64,000 bases of DNA, from the NCBI GenBank assembly GCA_015068905.1, contig SVJQ01000003.1, positions 51,472 through 115,471 on the forward strand, written 5' to 3'. Position numbers and translations under genes: made by a program. The DNA is from Oscillospiraceae bacterium (lineage in GTDB: Bacteria > Bacillota > Clostridia > UBA1381 > UBA9506). The notes under the pieces were generated by a model. The model made no database searches. It saw only the letters and a program-made list of their open reading frames with translations, and was not told the origin of the DNA. The first letter of the stretch is position 1. The number at the start of each line of letters is the position of its first letter. Positions 60,974 through 64,000 of this stretch are shown here, piece after piece.

Positions 60974-61849
60974 ATGAAAGAATCAAGAGGAGAAAAAATA
61001 TTCTACCTTTGCAACTATTTGTTCCTTATTTTGTTAGCCCTTATCACACTTTACCCTGTGATATATGTGCTTTCTGCATCTTTCAGTTCAAGTGATGCGA
61101 TTCGTATGGGCAAGGTTGTTTTATTTCCCAAGGATGTAGGAATTGATGCATATAAATATGTTTTTTCAGAATCGCAAATATGGATATCCTATGCTAACAG
61201 CATTTTTTATACAGTGGTTGGTTCTGCAATCAGTGTGGCACTTACGGTATGCGGTGCATATCCTTTGTCAAAACCTGATCTGCCAGGCAAAAATATTTTG
61301 TGCTTTATCATAGCTCTTAGCATGTGGCTTAGTCCGCCGATGATTGTCAAGTACTTGAATTTCAGAGATTTGAATCTGATTGATTCAAGATGGGTTATGC
61401 TTGTCGGTTTTGCAGGTTCTACATATCATTATATCCTTATGCGTAATTTCTTTATGGGTCTTCCGCGCAGTATGGAGGAAGCTGCAGAAATCGATGGTGC
61501 ATCTCAATATCAGATTCTTAGCAAAATTTATTTGCCTCTGTCTATAGCATCACTCGCAACGATTACTCTGTTTTGTGTAGTCAACCAGTGGAACAGTTAC
61601 CTGTGGCCTATGATACTCATTAATGATGACGCAAAAGTTCCCTTGCAGGTTGTTATTAAAAGATTGATTGTTGACCTTGAGGGTCAGCTGGAGAAAAATG
61701 GAGTAGTCGATACAATGTTCCAGAATCTGTCGGAAGAAGGCGTTGTATACGCAAGTATTGTTGTATCTGCGATTCCGATGTTGATTCTTTATCCGTTTAT
61801 TCAAAAGCACTTTGTAAAGGGTGTTATGATTGGTGCGGTTAAAGGCTAA
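60974..61849 (+). CDS. ABC sugar permease (LplC/YtcP-like)
   Basis: Second permease of 291 residues with six transmembrane segments and EAA loop EEAAEIDGASQYQILSKIYLPLS. Begins one base after the previous stop, so the two are translationally coupled. Imports oligosaccharides released by the lyase. Confidence 0.93.
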   Translation: MKESRGEKIFYLCNYLFLILLALITLYPVIYVLSASFSSSDAIRMGKVVLFPKDVGIDAYKYVFSESQIWISYANSIFYTVVGSAISVALTVCGAYPLSKPDLPGKNILCFIIALSMWLSPPMIVKYLNFRDLNLIDSRWVMLVGFAGSTYHYILMRNFFMGLPRSMEEAAEIDGASQYQILSKIYLPLSIASLATITLFCVVNQWNSYLWPMILINDDAKVPLQVVIKRLIVDLEGQLEKNGVVDTMFQNLSEEGVVYASIVVSAIPMLILYPFIQKHFVKGVMIGAVKG

Positions 61850-61869
61850 AAGATTTATTGGATTTACAA

Positions 61870-61910
61870 GTGCCGGATATATTCATATAACTGTGTGATA
61901 TATCTGGCAC
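61870..61910 (+). other. Intercistronic hairpin after the permease genes
   Basis: A 13-bp stem GTGCCGGATATAT / ATATATCTGGCAC (one G-U pair), loop 15 bases, no T-run. Third such hairpin in this operon. Confidence 0.6.
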
Positions 61911-61930
61911 AAAAGAAATGAGGGCGAATT

Positions 61931-63877
61931 ATGACGACTTTTACCTTTACAAAGATTACAAAACCTGCAGCAAGCTTGAATGGAGAAAGTTCTTTACCCG
62001 CACTAGACAATATTCCTTTAAAAAAATTAAAGCCTGCTATTGGTTATGATGATACAAGAGGGCTTTTTGTGGGATACGGATATGTTTATTCCTCTTTCCC
62101 TCACAAAGCCTTGGATAAATATACTCGCAACTTAGAAGAACGGGAAATGGATGCCGTTATTTTGGAAAATGAATATTTAAGAGCAGAGTTTATTCCATCT
62201 GTTGGTGGAAAGCTTTGGTCTCTTTATGATAAAATTGAGAAAAAAGATTTACTTTTTAATAATCCGGTTGTTCGCTATGGAAATCTTTCTACCCGTAATG
62301 CTTGGACTTCCGGTGGTGTTGAATTCAATATTGGAGAACGCGGACATCACGCATATACCTGTGACACTTTATTTACAGCGAGAACCGAGCTTGATGATGG
62401 AACACCGGTTCTGCGGTTTTACGAATATAACAGAATCAGAAGCGTGGTCTATCAGATAGATTTTTGGTTGCCGGAGTCATCGAGGTTTCTTTTTTGCAGA
62501 GTACGTATAACGAATCCGACACTAGAGGTTACGCCTATGTATTGGTGGAGTAATGCTGCCGTTCCCGATTGGGACAAAGGTCGTGTAATTGTTCCCGCAG
62601 ATGAAGCGTATGCCTATGATTATAAATCGGGAATGACGGTTGTTCCAATTCCCTATCATCACGATGCGGATATGAGCTATTATGCCAATAATCCGTGCAG
62701 TGATACATTTTATAATATTTCGGAGGGGACCCGTCGCTTTATATGCTATACGGATAAAGACGGATATACCTATGCGCATACATCTACAAATCGTTTAAAG
62801 TCCAGAAAAATGTTTGTATGGGGCAGCGGTGCAGGAGGAAAACGCTGGCAGGAATTTCTATCCGGCACTGGTAATCCTGGCTCATATCTAGAATTGCAGG
62901 CAGGTATAGCTCAAACGCAGGAAGAACATATTCCAATGCCGCCTTTAACCTCCTGGGAGTGGGTTGAAACTTATGGAGCTATCAGATTAGATGTTGGTTT
63001 GGCACATGGAGATTATAAGCTTGCAATTGCCGAAGCGGAAAAACAACTAAATAAAATTATGACTGCTGAGGAGCTGGAATGCCTTTTGGTGAAAACTAAA
63101 TCTATGGCAATTTCACCTGCAAAGGAGCTTTTATTATCAGGAAGCGGTTGGGGTGCGCTGGAAAACGAGAGAAGAGTTGCTTGCGGTGAAAATTTGCTTC
63201 CAGAGCATCTTCACTTCGGGAAGTCAGGTGAAATTCAGGGGCAGTGGAAAAACCTTTTGGAAAAAGGAAGCCTTGGCGAGCATAAAACTTTGTCCATTCC
63301 TGCAAGTTGGATGCGGCAGAATGAATGGTTAGAAATGATGGAGAGTGCCGTAAAGGGAAAAGATAAAGAAAACTGGTATAGCTATTTGCAACTTGGCTGT
63401 ACATATTTTTCGCTTCACAAGTTTCGCTTTGCAGAAGAGGCATTGAAACAGTCTGCGGAATTAAAGCCAAACTGCTGGGCGTTATATGCTTTATCTTGTT
63501 TGGAAAAAACATACGGGAACAAAGAGAAAGCAGCTGAATTTGCTCTGAATGCAGCTAAACTCAACCCAGGCGATATATCACTTGCGATTGCTGCTGTTTG
63601 TCGAATGCACGAAGTAGGACAGACAATTCCAATTATTGAATATATAAAGAGCCTTCCTGATGAAGTTGCTTCAAACAGCCGAATTCGTCTGTATCTTTCC
63701 TATGCTCTTCTAAGACAGGGCAAGGTAGCAGAAGCAGATGAAGAACTCAACAAAGATGGAGGTGTTGATGTTTCAGACATCAGAGAAGGAGAAATTAGCA
63801 TTACTAATCTTTGGTTTGATATTGAAGAAGCGAAGGCAAAAGCGAAGGGACGCAGATTTGATCGACAAAAGGCTTAA
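61931..63877 (+). CDS. DUF5107 protein with C-terminal TPR repeats
   Basis: Cytosolic protein of 648 residues. N-terminal galactose-mutarotase-like beta-sandwich of the DUF5107 type (about 50-340: YLRAEFIPSVGGKLWSLYDK, ...VEFNIGERGHHAYTCDTL), then TPR-like helices (about 460-600: WYSYLQLGCTYFSLHKFRFAEEAL). Family members are common at the end of carbohydrate-utilisation operons and are suspected carbohydrate-binding or processing proteins; activity unproven. Last gene, followed by a terminator. Confidence 0.85.
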   Translation: MTTFTFTKITKPAASLNGESSLPALDNIPLKKLKPAIGYDDTRGLFVGYGYVYSSFPHKALDKYTRNLEEREMDAVILENEYLRAEFIPSVGGKLWSLYDKIEKKDLLFNNPVVRYGNLSTRNAWTSGGVEFNIGERGHHAYTCDTLFTARTELDDGTPVLRFYEYNRIRSVVYQIDFWLPESSRFLFCRVRITNPTLEVTPMYWWSNAAVPDWDKGRVIVPADEAYAYDYKSGMTVVPIPYHHDADMSYYANNPCSDTFYNISEGTRRFICYTDKDGYTYAHTSTNRLKSRKMFVWGSGAGGKRWQEFLSGTGNPGSYLELQAGIAQTQEEHIPMPPLTSWEWVETYGAIRLDVGLAHGDYKLAIAEAEKQLNKIMTAEELECLLVKTKSMAISPAKELLLSGSGWGALENERRVACGENLLPEHLHFGKSGEIQGQWKNLLEKGSLGEHKTLSIPASWMRQNEWLEMMESAVKGKDKENWYSYLQLGCTYFSLHKFRFAEEALKQSAELKPNCWALYALSCLEKTYGNKEKAAEFALNAAKLNPGDISLAIAAVCRMHEVGQTIPIIEYIKSLPDEVASNSRIRLYLSYALLRQGKVAEADEELNKDGGVDVSDIREGEISITNLWFDIEEAKAKAKGRRFDRQKA

Positions 63878-63879
63878 AG

Positions 63880-63928
63880 ACACCATTGAAATCTGAACCC
63901 CGAAGTTCAGACTCAATGGTGTTTTTAT
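63880..63928 (+). terminator. Intrinsic terminator of the polysaccharide operon
   Basis: A stem ACACCATTGA / TCAATGGTGT with an inner TCTGAAC/GTTCAGA stem, followed by TTTTTATT. The remaining 70 bases to the window end hold no gene I can support. Confidence 0.85.
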
Positions 63929-64000
63929 TATAAAACTCAGTATTTATGCGGCTTTTCGAGGTCGCATTTTCTTTTTGCAAGCTGGACTGAAAACAGAAAA

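Overview
The window reads as a chromosomal segment of a Gram-positive, anaerobic member of the Clostridia (Bacillota). Supporting signs are a T-box leader, a cobalamin riboswitch, an ECF vitamin transporter, Na+-pumping biotin decarboxylase genes, S-layer-homology (SLH) proteins, a YkvI-type permease, consensus sigma-A promoters with strong GGAGG-type ribosome sites, and an IS110 element. An uncultured gut commensal that degrades plant or host polysaccharide is plausible, but the genus cannot be read from the sequence.

Left part (1-27.7 kb, mostly minus strand, core metabolism). A T-box with a probable Phe specifier leads paaK, an ACT-domain gene, pheA, aroB and aroC: aromatic amino-acid synthesis plus an arylacetate-CoA ligase. 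Next is a cobalamin-riboswitch-controlled ECF transporter in which two ATPases and the membrane substrate-binding part are fused. A plus-strand island follows, with an orphan decarboxylase beta subunit and a 48-residue partner, a BFD-type [2Fe-2S] protein, ferritin and a lipoprotein. After an O-antigen-ligase-like protein, a DUF4330 protein, two membrane proteins and an MFS carrier comes a five-gene operon. It encodes MmdA, OadG, a biotin carrier, OadB and an OadA-like protein without its own biotin domain. CopA, a DUF1858 protein and a HisD-like/HisB-like/HAD operon complete this part. The HisD and HisB homologues have both lost metal-ligand residues, so the cluster may not make histidine.

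Junction (27.7-29.2 kb). An AT-rich gap carries five DnaA-box-like 9-mers in one orientation. Genes point mainly leftward on its left and rightward on its right, so it is a candidate replication origin or DnaA-regulated site. ykvI and tRNA-Pro(TGG) follow.

Accessory part (29.2-38.1 kb). Next to tRNA-Pro lies an integrative element: an AIPR-like putative anti-phage gene, two overlapping tyrosine recombinases, a secreted InlB-repeat protein, an HTH replication-type protein, an excisionase-like protein and a DUF6076 protein. Beside it sits an IS110 element whose upstream non-coding RNA can be read as a bridge RNA. Its guide loops match both flanks, which places the element ends and a GT core.

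Right part (38.2-63.9 kb). This is a polysaccharide-utilisation locus. It has a sugar-phosphate-type MFS carrier and a metallo-beta-lactamase-fold protein on the minus strand, then a membrane-bound AraC-type regulator. After that comes an operon of about 19 kb: two SLH surface proteins, a lipoprotein sugar-binding protein, a 1343-residue heparinase II/III-type lyase, two large secreted Ig-like proteins, two LplB/LplC-type permeases and a DUF5107-TPR protein. The same operator-promoter module (TGACA-N15-TGTCAC directly abutting the -35) precedes both the regulator region and the SLH operon. Three hairpins between genes separate expression blocks, and no ABC ATPase is encoded locally.
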